Assembly: GCF_947255005.1 (NCBI RefSeq)
Contig: NZ_CAMYFI010000008.1
Coordinates: 1 to 64,000, forward strand
From: an uncultured Tessaracoccus sp.
GTDB lineage: Bacteria > Actinomycetota > Actinomycetes > Propionibacteriales > Propionibacteriaceae
Length of the DNA stretch: 64,000 nt
Reading direction: 5' to 3'
A model generated the notes under the pieces. The model did no database searches, was not told the origin of the DNA, and saw nothing but the letters and a program-made list of their open reading frames with translations. Shown piece by piece: positions 7,362 through 16,017 of the stretch (positions are counted from its first letter, which is position 1; every line of letters begins with the position of its first letter). The translations under genes and the position numbers were made by a program.

Positions 7362-8879
7362 TTAACGTACGGCAATCTGGCTGATGGCCAGCAGCGGCGA
7401 CTCCTCGCCGCTCCACCGTGGGCGCTGAGCGGGGTTGAGGCGCGACGTGACTCGCACCGCTTGCACTTCGCCACCGTCGTGGGCCAGCCAGTCGACGTCG
7501 CCCAGTCGCCAGCCATGTTCGAGCGTGCCCAATGGGTGCCAACGGCCGTCTGCACGCTCTACCTCGACCTCGGCGTTCTGCCATTCGCCGGGACGCAGGG
7601 CGACGCCCACCTCGCGCACCGCGATTGGGGAAGCGAACCGCAGCGTTGCTTGGAGCTCCGGCTGCCCTTCGGCGCCCAGCAGTGCGGTGGCGAGCCCGAG
7701 CTTGCCGTCGAGGAGACGTTCGGGCACGGGAGGTCCTTCAGTTGGTTCGGGGGCATTCGTCTCGAGCGTCGCTCGGCCATCGCGCACCATCGCGAGCAGG
7801 TCGATAGCTCCTTCCAGTTGTGCCTCGTCGCGCGCGGCAGCTTCGATGGTTGCGATCGGCACGCGGATCCCGACGAGTTGGCGCGAGGCGTAGTCGTTGA
7901 CGACCACGAGGGGGGTGCCGTCGTCCAGGAGTGTGAGCGCGGGGTTGCCTTGGTCGTTGTTGATCGCGTCCCATACGGGAATGGGTGCCACGTCGGTCCA
8001 TGGTGCGAACGGGTCGGCCACGATGCCCACGCAGGTGACGCGGCGCTCACCATAGCGCCGCGAGACATCGCCCCAGGCCACCAGCAGGCGCCCGTCGGGT
8101 AGAGGCTGGGTAGCGGCCGACGACTGGATGATGCTGGTGGGTTCAGGGCCGTCCCACGTGGCGCCATCGTCGAGTGACCGGAATAGTAGAGACGGCACCC
8201 CAGTGATCATCGGGCGCAGCCACGCGATGAGCACACCGTCGATGAGCGTGAGCGTGACCTCGGTTGTGGCCACACCCAACGTGTCGAACACGTATTGCTC
8301 GGCTGCGGGGAAAGTCTCCCCGCCGTCGAGCGACCGGGAGATGCCGGACCACATGGGGCCGTACACGGGAGCGACGAGCGTGCCATTCGCGGTCTCCATC
8401 ACTTGTCCGTGCGAGGCCATCCATCCCGAGCGCGAGTTCTCCAGACGCGTCGGCATGCTCCAGTAGTACCCGCCGTCATCGCTCGACATGACTCGCACAC
8501 CCATGGCTTCGACGTCTCCTAGCTGTGGCTCTGTGCGCGTGAAGAAGATGAGGTGCACATTCCCGCTAGGGCCGACGCTCACCATCGGATCGCGGTCATC
8601 GTGATCGGAATCCCAGACGGTAACGGGCTCGCTCCACGTGGTGCCGTCGTCGGTGGAGCGCACAAGCTGAATGATGCCTGATGGGTCGACGTGCTCTTTG
8701 CCTTGTCGAGCGACGACGAGCAAGGTGCCGTCGGGAAGGCGGCAGGCGCCGGGGAAGTGAAACCGACGACGCTCTGGCGCCTCAGCGATGACGAGGTCTG
8801 CCCCCAAGGGGTTGCGCTGGGCGGTGACGTTCGTCGAGCTTGCGAATGAGGGGAATTGGCGAAGCTGTGGTGGGGTCAA
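7362..8879 (-). CDS. Sialidase-fold (BNR/Asp-box) protein
   Basis: This roughly 505-residue beta-propeller carries four Asp-boxes: VRSTDDGTTW (73-82), MSSDDGGYYW (131-140), SRSLDGGETF (181-190) and FRSLDDGATW (233-242). The last 130 residues resemble a galactose-binding jelly roll. The canonical FRIP motif, whose arginine binds the sialic-acid carboxylate, reads F-H-F-P at residues 40-43. Activity on sialic acid is therefore doubtful; another glycan or glycoside is possible. No signal peptide is present, so it should act inside the cell. I chose the TTG at 8879 because GGGAAGGA precedes it by about 8 bases; an ATG at 8942 would add 21 unlikely residues. The epimerase gene follows. Confidence 0.75.
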   Translation of the reverse strand: MTPPQLRQFPSFASSTNVTAQRNPLGADLVIAEAPERRRFHFPGACRLPDGTLLVVARQGKEHVDPSGIIQLVRSTDDGTTWSEPVTVWDSDHDDRDPMVSVGPSGNVHLIFFTRTEPQLGDVEAMGVRVMSSDDGGYYWSMPTRLENSRSGWMASHGQVMETANGTLVAPVYGPMWSGISRSLDGGETFPAAEQYVFDTLGVATTEVTLTLIDGVLIAWLRPMITGVPSLLFRSLDDGATWDGPEPTSIIQSSAATQPLPDGRLLVAWGDVSRRYGERRVTCVGIVADPFAPWTDVAPIPVWDAINNDQGNPALTLLDDGTPLVVVNDYASRQLVGIRVPIATIEAAARDEAQLEGAIDLLAMVRDGRATLETNAPEPTEGPPVPERLLDGKLGLATALLGAEGQPELQATLRFASPIAVREVGVALRPGEWQNAEVEVERADGRWHPLGTLEHGWRLGDVDWLAHDGGEVQAVRVTSRLNPAQRPRWSGEESPLLAISQIAVR

Positions 8880-8969
8880 GGTGTTCGTCCTTCCCTGGTG
8901 GCGTGCGTTCCAGAGTAGCTGGCTCAGGCGGCACTTCGTCACGGTTGGGTGTGGCCGCGCTCAGCCGGG

Positions 8970-8975
8970 TACCCT
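8970..8975 (+). promoter_or_regulatory. -10 element before miaB
   Basis: TACCCT ends 9 bases before the miaB ATG and there is no Shine-Dalgarno. Transcription would begin within about two bases of the start codon. Confidence 0.4.
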
Positions 8976-8984
8976 GGTGCGGTT

Positions 8985-10451
8985 ATGACTGAGCGCAGCT
9001 ACCACGTAATCACCTACGGGTGCCAGATGAACGTGCACGACTCCGAACGCATCAGCGGCCTCCTCGAGGAAGCTGGAATGGTGCGTGCCGAGGGCGGGGG
9101 CCCGTCGGCCGGCGCGGACGTGGTCGTGTTTAACACCTGTGCGGTGCGCGAGAACGCCGACAATCGGCTCTACGGCAACCTCGGGCACATGGCGCGGGTC
9201 AAGGAGCAGCACCCCGGCATGCAGATCGCGGTGGGTGGATGCATGGCGCAAAAAGACCGCGACACCATCGTGCAGCGTGCCCCGTGGGTGGACGTCGTGT
9301 TCGGCACGCACAATGTCGGTTCGCTGCCGACGCTATTGGAGCGCGCCCTGGTGGAACGGCAGGCGCAGGTAGAGATCAAGGAAGCCCTGGAGACGTTCCC
9401 GTCGAATCTGCCCAGCCGGCGAGAATCGCCGTACTCAGGGTGGGTTTCTATCTCGGTGGGTTGCAACAACACCTGCACCTTCTGCATCGTTCCGCAGCTG
9501 CGCGGTAAGGAGACTGACCGCCGACCCGGCGACATCCTCGCGGAGATCCGCATGCTCGTCGACGAGGGTGTCCAGGAGATCACCTTGCTCGGCCAAAATG
9601 TGAACGCCTACGGCGTTGAGTTCGGCGACCGGCAGGCCTTTGCCAAATTGCTGCGCGCATGCGGGGAGATCGACGGGTTGGAGCGCGTGCGGTTCACGTC
9701 GCCGCACCCTAAGGATTTCACCGACGACGTGATCGCGGCCATGGCCGAAACGCCCAACGTGATGCCGAATCTGCACATGCCTTTGCAATCTGGTTCCGAC
9801 GCCATATTGAAATCTATGCGACGCTCGTATCGCTCGAAGCGATTCCTCGACATCCTCGCCAACGTGCGCGATGCGATCCCACATGCGGCGATCACCACCG
9901 ACATCATCGTGGGTTTCCCGGGGGAGACTGACGAGGATTTTGAGGACACGCTGCGCGTGGTGGAACAGTCTCGGTTCTCAGCGGCGTTCACCTTTCAGTA
10001 CTCGATCCGTCCGGGCACGCCGGCGGGCGAGATGGAAAACCAGGTACCCAAGCCCGTCGTGCAGGAACGCTACGAGCGCCTCGTGCAGCTCGTTGACCAG
10101 ATCGCGTGGGAGGAAAACCGCAAGCTGGAGGGCACCGACGTCGAGGTCATGTTCGCCGTGGGCGAGGGGCGCAAAGACGGCGAGACGCAACGCATGAGCG
10201 GGCGTGCGAGAGACAACCGCCTGGTACACGTCGCGGTAGGTGACGACCCGGCCGAGAGGCCGCGTCCCGGCGACATCGCGACCGCGCATATCACGTATGC
10301 CGCACCGCACCATCTGAACTCCGACGAGCCCATCCGCAATCTTCGCCGCACTCGAGGTGGCGACGCATGGCAGCTGCGTGAAGAAGGCCCCGCGCGCGTC
10401 GTCGGGGTGGGCTTGGGCATGCCGACACTACGGCCGAAGGCCGGAGCCTAA
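8985..10451 (+). CDS. miaB: tRNA-2-methylthio-N6-dimethylallyladenosine synthase MiaB
   Basis: This 488-residue radical-SAM methylthiotransferase converts i6A37 to ms2i6A37 in tRNAs reading UNN codons, the step after MiaA. The N-terminal MTTase domain has its cluster cysteines (YGCQMN near residue 10, NTCAVRENAD near 50, GGCMAQKD near 85). The radical-SAM motif is CNNTCTFC (near 160), and the C-terminus is a TRAM domain. I use the ATG at 8985 because MTERSYHVITYGCQMN is the family N-terminus. No Shine-Dalgarno; a TACCCT -10 sits just upstream. miaA follows about 370 bases later. Confidence 0.96.
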   Translation: MTERSYHVITYGCQMNVHDSERISGLLEEAGMVRAEGGGPSAGADVVVFNTCAVRENADNRLYGNLGHMARVKEQHPGMQIAVGGCMAQKDRDTIVQRAPWVDVVFGTHNVGSLPTLLERALVERQAQVEIKEALETFPSNLPSRRESPYSGWVSISVGCNNTCTFCIVPQLRGKETDRRPGDILAEIRMLVDEGVQEITLLGQNVNAYGVEFGDRQAFAKLLRACGEIDGLERVRFTSPHPKDFTDDVIAAMAETPNVMPNLHMPLQSGSDAILKSMRRSYRSKRFLDILANVRDAIPHAAITTDIIVGFPGETDEDFEDTLRVVEQSRFSAAFTFQYSIRPGTPAGEMENQVPKPVVQERYERLVQLVDQIAWEENRKLEGTDVEVMFAVGEGRKDGETQRMSGRARDNRLVHVAVGDDPAERPRPGDIATAHITYAAPHHLNSDEPIRNLRRTRGGDAWQLREEGPARVVGVGLGMPTLRPKAGA

Positions 10452-10509
10452 CCTGCCCGCACGCGTCGCGTGCAGTTAAGAGGCCCCAGCCCTCGGGATC
10501 CGTGGTTGG

Positions 10510-10531
10510 GATGCGGGCCTTGGCCCGCATC
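10510..10531. terminator. Bidirectional terminator hairpin between miaB and the antitoxin gene
   Basis: Perfect 10-base arms GATGCGGGCC (10510-10519) and GGCCCGCATC (10522-10531) are separated by TT. The hairpin lies between the converging ends of miaB (10451) and the leftward small gene (10535). There is no T tract, as is common in high-GC bacteria. Confidence 0.65.
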
Positions 10532-10534
10532 GGC

Positions 10535-10726
10535 TCACTGGTTGTTGTTCTTGCCGGTGAGCTTGTCGAGCTGGTCGTTGGCGAAGTCCTGCGCCTTATC
10601 GACCTTGTCGGCGTACTTGCCGTCGGTCTTCTCGTCGACGAAGTCGCCAGCCTTTTCGACGCCCTCGCGAAGTTTGTCCGGATCCTGGCCAGCAACCTTG
10701 TTCTTAATGTCGTCGAACATTCCCAT
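10535..10726 (-). CDS. Rv0909/MT0933-type antitoxin family protein
   Basis: This 63-residue, highly charged helical protein (MFDDIKNKV, then DKLREGVEKAGDFVDEKTDGKYADK) has the pattern of the MT0933 antitoxin family of actinobacteria. In M. tuberculosis the member Rv0909 pairs with toxin Rv0910. No toxin-like frame adjoins it here, so a toxin-antitoxin role is unproven. It superficially resembles CsbD-like stress proteins. AGGAAG lies 4 bases before the ATG at 10726 and 10 before a second in-frame ATG at 10720; either could be used. Confidence 0.72.
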   Translation of the reverse strand: MGMFDDIKNKVAGQDPDKLREGVEKAGDFVDEKTDGKYADKVDKAQDFANDQLDKLTGKNNNQ

Positions 10727-10822
10727 GTCGCTTCCTTTCACAATTCGTGGAAATGGTATCCAGATCAGTGCTGGAAGCGAATCCATACCAACCTGGCACG
10801 TACATGGTGACACACTTAACTT

Positions 10823-11752
10823 ATGACTCAACCCGTGATCGTTTTGCTTGGCCCGACGGCCAGCGGCAAATCCGCGCTCGCCGTTGACGTCGCGGTGCAA
10901 TTGCGGGCAGACGGGATTCTTGCGGAGATCGTGAACGCGGATTCCATGCTCGTTTACCGAGGGATGAATATCGGCACCGCCAAGCCAACGCTCGAGGAGC
11001 GTCAGGGAATCACACACCACCTGATCGACATCATGGAGGTCCAGGAGCAGGCGTCGGTGGCCGAGTTCCAGGAGCAGGCTCGAGCAGCGATCACCGACAT
11101 TCGGCGCCGAGGCGGCGTGCCGATTGTCGTGGGTGGGTCACCGCTGTACACCCGCGCCATCACCGACGCATTCCACTTTCCGGGCTCCGACGAGCAGATA
11201 CGGGCGAAGTGGGAAACGGAGCTTGCCCGCGTCGGGGCTCCTGCCCTGCACGAGCGGTTGCGCGAGGTGGCGCCGTCGTCGGCGGAGAACATTGAGCCGG
11301 GTAATGGGCGACGTATCGTGCGTGCCCTCGAGATTCACGAGATCACGGGCGGACATAGGCCGACGCTGCCGCAATGGACGTACGAGCTGGAAGGGGTTCG
11401 GCAGTATGGGCTCGACCTGCCGCGTGACGTGCTCGACGCCCGCATCGATGCTCGCGTCGACAGCATGTGGCAGGCAGGGCTTGTTGACGAGGTGCGTAAC
11501 TTACTGGACATGGGCCTTCGAGAGGGACGCACCTCGCTGCGCGCTATCGGTTACCGACAGGTGGTACAGATGCTCGACGGAGAACTCACCGAGGACGAGG
11601 CGAAGGATGCGGTGAAGCGAGCCACGAGGAAGTTCTTCCGCAAGCAGCTGGGCTGGTACCGCAGGGATCCTCGCATACGCTGGTTGGTGGCAGGCGACGA
11701 CAGCAACGTTTCGACGATTACGGCGGACATCGCTCAAGCGCTGCAGGCATGA
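10823..11752 (+). CDS. miaA: tRNA dimethylallyltransferase MiaA
   Basis: This 309-residue enzyme transfers the dimethylallyl group of DMAPP to N6 of A37 in tRNAs, making the substrate of MiaB. Visible are the P-loop GPTASGKS (10-17), the catalytic aspartate in NADSMLVYRGMNIGTAKP (near 38), and the C-terminal RKFFRKQLGWYRRDPRI tRNA-binding segment. Length is typical. No Shine-Dalgarno precedes the ATG. The gene diverges from the antitoxin gene across 96 bases and is coupled to dapF. Confidence 0.96.
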   Translation: MTQPVIVLLGPTASGKSALAVDVAVQLRADGILAEIVNADSMLVYRGMNIGTAKPTLEERQGITHHLIDIMEVQEQASVAEFQEQARAAITDIRRRGGVPIVVGGSPLYTRAITDAFHFPGSDEQIRAKWETELARVGAPALHERLREVAPSSAENIEPGNGRRIVRALEIHEITGGHRPTLPQWTYELEGVRQYGLDLPRDVLDARIDARVDSMWQAGLVDEVRNLLDMGLREGRTSLRAIGYRQVVQMLDGELTEDEAKDAVKRATRKFFRKQLGWYRRDPRIRWLVAGDDSNVSTITADIAQALQA

Positions 11753-11763
11753 AGGAGCCAAGA

Positions 11764-12576
11764 ATGGGTATTCACTTCCGCAAAGGACACGGCACGTACA
11801 ACGACTTCGTGCTACTCAAAGACCCGGGCGGCATGCGCGAGATGACACCCGAGCTCGTTCGCGCTCTGGCGGATCGACGGGGAGGGATCGGCGGCGACGG
11901 TGTGATCCGTGGGGTGCGGGCGGGGCTCGTCGACGGTTGGGATGGCGACCCGGATTTGTGGTTCATGGACTATTGGAATGCTGACGGCACCGTCGCGGAG
12001 ATGTGCGGCAACGGGCTTCGCGTGTTTGCCGAGTTCCTGCGTAGCGAGCAGATGGTCAACGAGCGAGAATTCGACGTGGCCACCCGCGCCGGCGTGAAGC
12101 ACGTGCAGTTCGTGCCTGGCGGCGTCGCGGTACATGTCGGGCGTGCGGTGGTAGGCGATGACACCGCGCGGGTCACCGTCGGTGGCGTGAATTTCGACGC
12201 TACACCTGTCAACGTTGGCAATCCCCACGCCGTGGCGTTCATCCGAGACGAGGACCTCGCCTCCCTTGAACTGCACCAACCGCCCGTGGTGGAGCCCGTG
12301 AGCCTGTTTCCCGATGGGGTCAACGTCGAGTTTGTGCGTGTCGATGGCCCAGGCGAGCTCGTCATGCGTGTGCATGAGCGCGGCGTCGGCGAAACCAAGA
12401 GCTGCGGCACGGGTGTCGTCGCGGCAGCGGGCGCATACTGTTCGCGCTTCGGTGTCGACGGGCCAGTGCGCGTGACCGTGCCCGGCGGGCAGCTGCTCGT
12501 CGAGTTCAACGCCGACGAGGCCGTGCTCACCGGCCCCGCGGTGATGGTTGCGAGTGGTGATTTCCACGAACACTGA
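11764..12576 (+). CDS. dapF: Diaminopimelate epimerase
   Basis: This 270-residue enzyme interconverts LL- and meso-diaminopimelate in lysine and peptidoglycan synthesis. Both catalytic cysteines are present, in MCGNGLR (near residue 80) and SCGTG (near 218). I chose the ATG at 11764, which AAGGAG precedes by 6 bases and which gives the family start GIHFRKGHGTYNDF. An in-frame ATG at 11749 overlapping the miaA stop is the alternative. It sits in a miaA-dapF-hflX-dinG run typical of actinobacteria. Confidence 0.95.
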   Translation: MGIHFRKGHGTYNDFVLLKDPGGMREMTPELVRALADRRGGIGGDGVIRGVRAGLVDGWDGDPDLWFMDYWNADGTVAEMCGNGLRVFAEFLRSEQMVNEREFDVATRAGVKHVQFVPGGVAVHVGRAVVGDDTARVTVGGVNFDATPVNVGNPHAVAFIRDEDLASLELHQPPVVEPVSLFPDGVNVEFVRVDGPGELVMRVHERGVGETKSCGTGVVAAAGAYCSRFGVDGPVRVTVPGGQLLVEFNADEAVLTGPAVMVASGDFHEH

Positions 12577-12637
12577 CGGGGGTTTTCCACAGGTTTTTCT
12601 GTGCCCGCTTGGAGCTGTCAGTGGTGGCTGAGAGAAT

Positions 12638-14032
12638 ATGCCAATCATGACGACCAATGACGATTTCTCCTTCGACGGCGCCCAAGAAGACCTTGCGGAT
12701 CGCCATGCGCTTCGACGCGTGGCTGGTATGTCCACCGAGCTAGGCGACATCTCCGAGGTCGAGTATCGCCAGCTGCGGCTCGAGCGGGTGGTGCTGGTGA
12801 GCGTGTGGACGTCGGGCACGCAAGCCGATGCAGACAACGCCATGGCTGAGCTGAAGCTGCTGAGCGAAACCGCTGGCTCGCAGGTACTCGACGCGCTCGT
12901 CCAGCGTCGCTCTACACCTGACCCAGCCACCTACGTCGGCAGCGGCAAGGTGACTGAGATTCGCGAGGTGGTGGAGGCCACTGGTGCAGACACGGTGATC
13001 TGCGACGGCGAACTCGAGGCTGCGCAGCTGCGCAATCTGGAAGACCGCATTGGGGTCAAAGTAGTGGACCGCACGGGGTTGATTCTCGACATCTTCGCGC
13101 AGCACGCGAAGTCGGCGGAGGGCAAAGCTCAGGTGGAGATGGCACAGCTGGGCTACATGAAGCAGCGTCTGCGCGGTTGGGGCGGCAACTTGTCGCGCCA
13201 GGCAGGCGGGCGCGCGGCAGGCGGCGCAGGTATCGGCGGTCGCGGGCCAGGTGAAACCCGCATTGAGACGGATCGTCGGCGTATCGGCGCGCGCATCGCC
13301 CAGCTGCGTCGCAAGCTGAACGAGATGGAGCAGCAGCGCGAATCGAAGCGGGCCGAGCGTAAACGTAACGCCGTGCCCAGCGTCGCCATCGTCGGGTACA
13401 CGAATGCCGGGAAGTCGTCACTGCTCAACCGCATCACTGGCGCCGGCGTGCTCGTCGAGAATGCCCTGTTCGCCACGCTCGACCCCACCACGCGGCGTTC
13501 TCAGACCGATGACGGACGTGTGTTCACGCTGACGGACACCGTCGGGTTCGTGCGCCACCTGCCGCATGATCTGGTGGAGGCTTTCCGCTCTACGCTGGAG
13601 GAATCTGTCGACGCAGACCTGCTGCTGCACGTCGTTGATGCGTCAGATCCCGCGCCGCAGGGGCAGATTGATGCGGTGCGCACGGTGCTGAGCGAGATCG
13701 GTGCGAGTTCGGTGCCCGAACAACTCGTGTTCAACAAAGCTGACCGCGCGGATGCAACCACCCTGATGATGTTGCGTGCAAACTATCCGGAGGCCGTCGT
13801 CACGTCGGCACGCACCGGCAGCGGCATCGATGAGCTTCGAGAGGTGATCGCCGAGCGTCTGCCGAAGCCGGAAGTGCCCGTCGACGTGGTAGTGCCGTAC
13901 TCGCGCGGCGATCTCGTCGACCGAGTCCACAAGGAGGCCCTCATCCACAGCATCGAGCACATCGAGCAGGGCACGCACATCATTGGCCTCGCGAAGCCCG
14001 ATCTCGCCGACGAGCTGATGCGCCATGGTTAG
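12638..14032 (+). CDS. hflX: GTPase HflX
   Basis: This ribosome-associated GTPase (464 residues) rescues or splits stalled 70S ribosomes under heat or antibiotic stress. It has the HflX N-terminal domain (DPATYVGSGKV near residue 95), the basic glycine-rich linker (GGRGPGETRIETDRRRI) and a GTPase domain with G1 GYTNAGKSS, G3 DTVGF and G4 NKAD. A second in-frame ATG at 12647 lies 7 bases after GAATAT and may be the real, leaderless start; neither ATG has a Shine-Dalgarno. The 3' end overlaps dinG by 8 bases. Confidence 0.93.
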   Translation: MPIMTTNDDFSFDGAQEDLADRHALRRVAGMSTELGDISEVEYRQLRLERVVLVSVWTSGTQADADNAMAELKLLSETAGSQVLDALVQRRSTPDPATYVGSGKVTEIREVVEATGADTVICDGELEAAQLRNLEDRIGVKVVDRTGLILDIFAQHAKSAEGKAQVEMAQLGYMKQRLRGWGGNLSRQAGGRAAGGAGIGGRGPGETRIETDRRRIGARIAQLRRKLNEMEQQRESKRAERKRNAVPSVAIVGYTNAGKSSLLNRITGAGVLVENALFATLDPTTRRSQTDDGRVFTLTDTVGFVRHLPHDLVEAFRSTLEESVDADLLLHVVDASDPAPQGQIDAVRTVLSEIGASSVPEQLVFNKADRADATTLMMLRANYPEAVVTSARTGSGIDELREVIAERLPKPEVPVDVVVPYSRGDLVDRVHKEALIHSIEHIEQGTHIIGLAKPDLADELMRHG

Positions 14033-15950
14033 CTCCCTCGATGTGCTGGAAGCCGCTGTTGCGAGCTTCGGCGGGCAGACGCGCGCCGGGCAACAAGAGA
14101 TGGTGGAGGCGGTGGGAGCCGCGCTCGAAACTCAGGAACACCTGCTCGTGCAGGCGGGCACGGGTACGGGGAAGTCGCTCGGCTACCTGATTCCCGCACT
14201 GCATCGCGTGACCGAGACGGGTGAGCGCATTGTCGTAGCGACGGCCACCCTCGCCCTCCAAGCACAGCTGGCGACGAAGGACATCCCGACGGCGCTTACC
14301 GCCATGGAGCGCACCACAGGCGAACGCCCGCGTACCGCCATCCTGAAAGGACGCACCAATTACGCCTGCCTCTACCGGGCGCGCGACGGCGTGCAACCAG
14401 ACCAGTCGGCGCTACTGGGCTCGGAGACGGTACAGGTGAGCGACACGGGTTCCGAGGTGCTACGGCTGCGCGAGTGGGTGGAGGAGCAGGTGGAATCGGG
14501 CGGGCTGGCTGACCGCGACGATGCCCCCGCGCACACCCCGCTCGCGTGGCAGCAGGTCTCTATCCCCACCCGCGAATGCTTAGGCGCTTCGTGCCCGTTC
14601 ATCGACGAGTGCCGGGTTGAGCTGTCGCGCGAGCAAGCCCGTGAAGCCGACCTGGTGGTCACGAATCACGCGCTCCTGGCCATCAACGCGATGCACGGTG
14701 GTACTGCGCTGCCCGAGCACGACGCAGTCATCATCGACGAGGCGCACGAGCTGGTGAGCCGAATCACCAACGCCGCGACCGACGAGCTCACTCCGGGCAT
14801 CATCGAACGGGCTGCTAAGCGCGCGCTCGATCACGTCAATGACGATCTGGGCGCCGATTTTCTTGAAGTTGCCGACGACTTTCGCGAGGCCCTCGCCAGT
14901 GCTGACGTGGGGCGCGTGCTAGATGCCAACCTGGAGATCACGCGCGCCGCGGCGCTGGTTCGCGATGTGGCGCGCAAGGTAGTCTCGGCCATGGGCACGG
15001 CGAAGGATGACGCCGAGAAATCTCAGGTGCTGGGCGCAGTGCGTGAGATCTACGACGTCGCCGGCCGCATCGCCGCACTCGCCGACGCCGACGTGGTGTG
15101 GGTGGCTGAATCCGAAGTGGTGGGGCGAGCGGTGTTCGTCGCGCCCCTCAACGTGGCTGGCTTGTTGCGGGAACACGTGTTCGGAGAAACGACGACGGTG
15201 CTGACGTCGGCGACGCTCTCGCCAGGCGGCAACTTCGACTCGGTTGCGCGTTCGATCGGCTTGATTCCTTCCGATCTGGAGTGGAAAGGCATCGACGTAG
15301 GTTCGCCGTTCAACTACGGCACGCAGGGCATCTTGTACGTGGCGAACTCGCTGCCGAAACCCGATCGAGAGGGTATGTCGGAGGCCATGAAGGAACAGAT
15401 TGCGGAACTTGTCTGGGCAGCAGGCGGGCGAACCCTTGGGCTCTTCGCCTCCCGACGCTCGGCGGAGTACGCTGCTGACTACGTGCGCAAGGCGCTGCCG
15501 TCGTTCACCGTGTTGTGCCAAGGCGATGCGCAACTGTCGGAACTCACCCGCCGATTCATTGAAGATCCCGAAACGAGCCTGTTCGGCACCCTCTCGTTGT
15601 GGCAAGGAGTTGACGTGCCGGGGGAGACGTGCCAACTGGTCATCATCGAGAAAATCCCCTTTCCCCGCCCCGACGATCCTCTCATGCAAGCTCGGCAGAA
15701 GGCGGTGAGCGACGCCGGTGGTAACGGGTTCATGTCGGTGGCCGCCACACATGCGGCGCTTCTCTTGGCCCAGGGTGCCGGGCGTTTGATTCGTCGCTCG
15801 ACGGATCGCGGTGTGGTCGCCGTGCTCGACTCGCGGCTCGCCACCGCCCGTTATGGCTCATTCCTCTTACGCTCGATGCCAGAGTTTTGGACGACCAACG
15901 ACGTCGAAGTGGCATCCGATGCATTGCGACGTCTGCGGGGTGCAGCATGA
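14025..15950 (+). CDS. dinG: DinG/XPD-family ATP-dependent DNA helicase
   Basis: This 641-residue superfamily-2 helicase unwinds DNA 5' to 3' and probably clears R-loops or damaged structures. Motifs: Walker A AGTGTGKS (near residue 44), four cysteines for an iron-sulfur cluster (NYACLYR, then CLGASCPFIDEC), the DEAH box IIDEAHEL (near 238), and C-terminal QGAGRLIRRSTDRG. It overlaps hflX by 8 bases, so the pair is coupled. No LexA box lies nearby, so SOS control as in E. coli is not evident. Confidence 0.88.
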   Translation: MVSSLDVLEAAVASFGGQTRAGQQEMVEAVGAALETQEHLLVQAGTGTGKSLGYLIPALHRVTETGERIVVATATLALQAQLATKDIPTALTAMERTTGERPRTAILKGRTNYACLYRARDGVQPDQSALLGSETVQVSDTGSEVLRLREWVEEQVESGGLADRDDAPAHTPLAWQQVSIPTRECLGASCPFIDECRVELSREQAREADLVVTNHALLAINAMHGGTALPEHDAVIIDEAHELVSRITNAATDELTPGIIERAAKRALDHVNDDLGADFLEVADDFREALASADVGRVLDANLEITRAAALVRDVARKVVSAMGTAKDDAEKSQVLGAVREIYDVAGRIAALADADVVWVAESEVVGRAVFVAPLNVAGLLREHVFGETTTVLTSATLSPGGNFDSVARSIGLIPSDLEWKGIDVGSPFNYGTQGILYVANSLPKPDREGMSEAMKEQIAELVWAAGGRTLGLFASRRSAEYAADYVRKALPSFTVLCQGDAQLSELTRRFIEDPETSLFGTLSLWQGVDVPGETCQLVIIEKIPFPRPDDPLMQARQKAVSDAGGNGFMSVAATHAALLLAQGAGRLIRRSTDRGVVAVLDSRLATARYGSFLLRSMPEFWTTNDVEVASDALRRLRGAA

Positions 15951-16004
15951 GTGGTTGAAGGTGTGCCAACCCCGCCCCGGTGTCAGCGCGGGGGAGCCCG
16001 TCGG

Positions 16005-16010
16005 TACGGT
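16005..16010 (+). promoter_or_regulatory. -10 element of a probable leaderless promoter (pntA)
   Basis: TACGGT is followed by 7 bases (TAGAACC) and then the pntA ATG. No Shine-Dalgarno is present. Confidence 0.45.
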
Positions 16011-16017
16011 TAGAACC

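Noticed and set aside
7212..8102. 296-codon plus-strand frame opposite the epimerase and sialidase-fold genes
   Set aside because: It crosses both minus-strand genes, whose Asp-boxes and catalytic motifs are clear.
12588..12603. CACAG/CTGTG hairpin between dapF and hflX as a terminator
   Set aside because: Only five base pairs, with the T run inside the loop; too weak to support.
11812..12930. 372-codon open frame opposite dapF and the hflX start
   Set aside because: It spans two unrelated plus-strand genes and has no ribosome-binding site or motifs.
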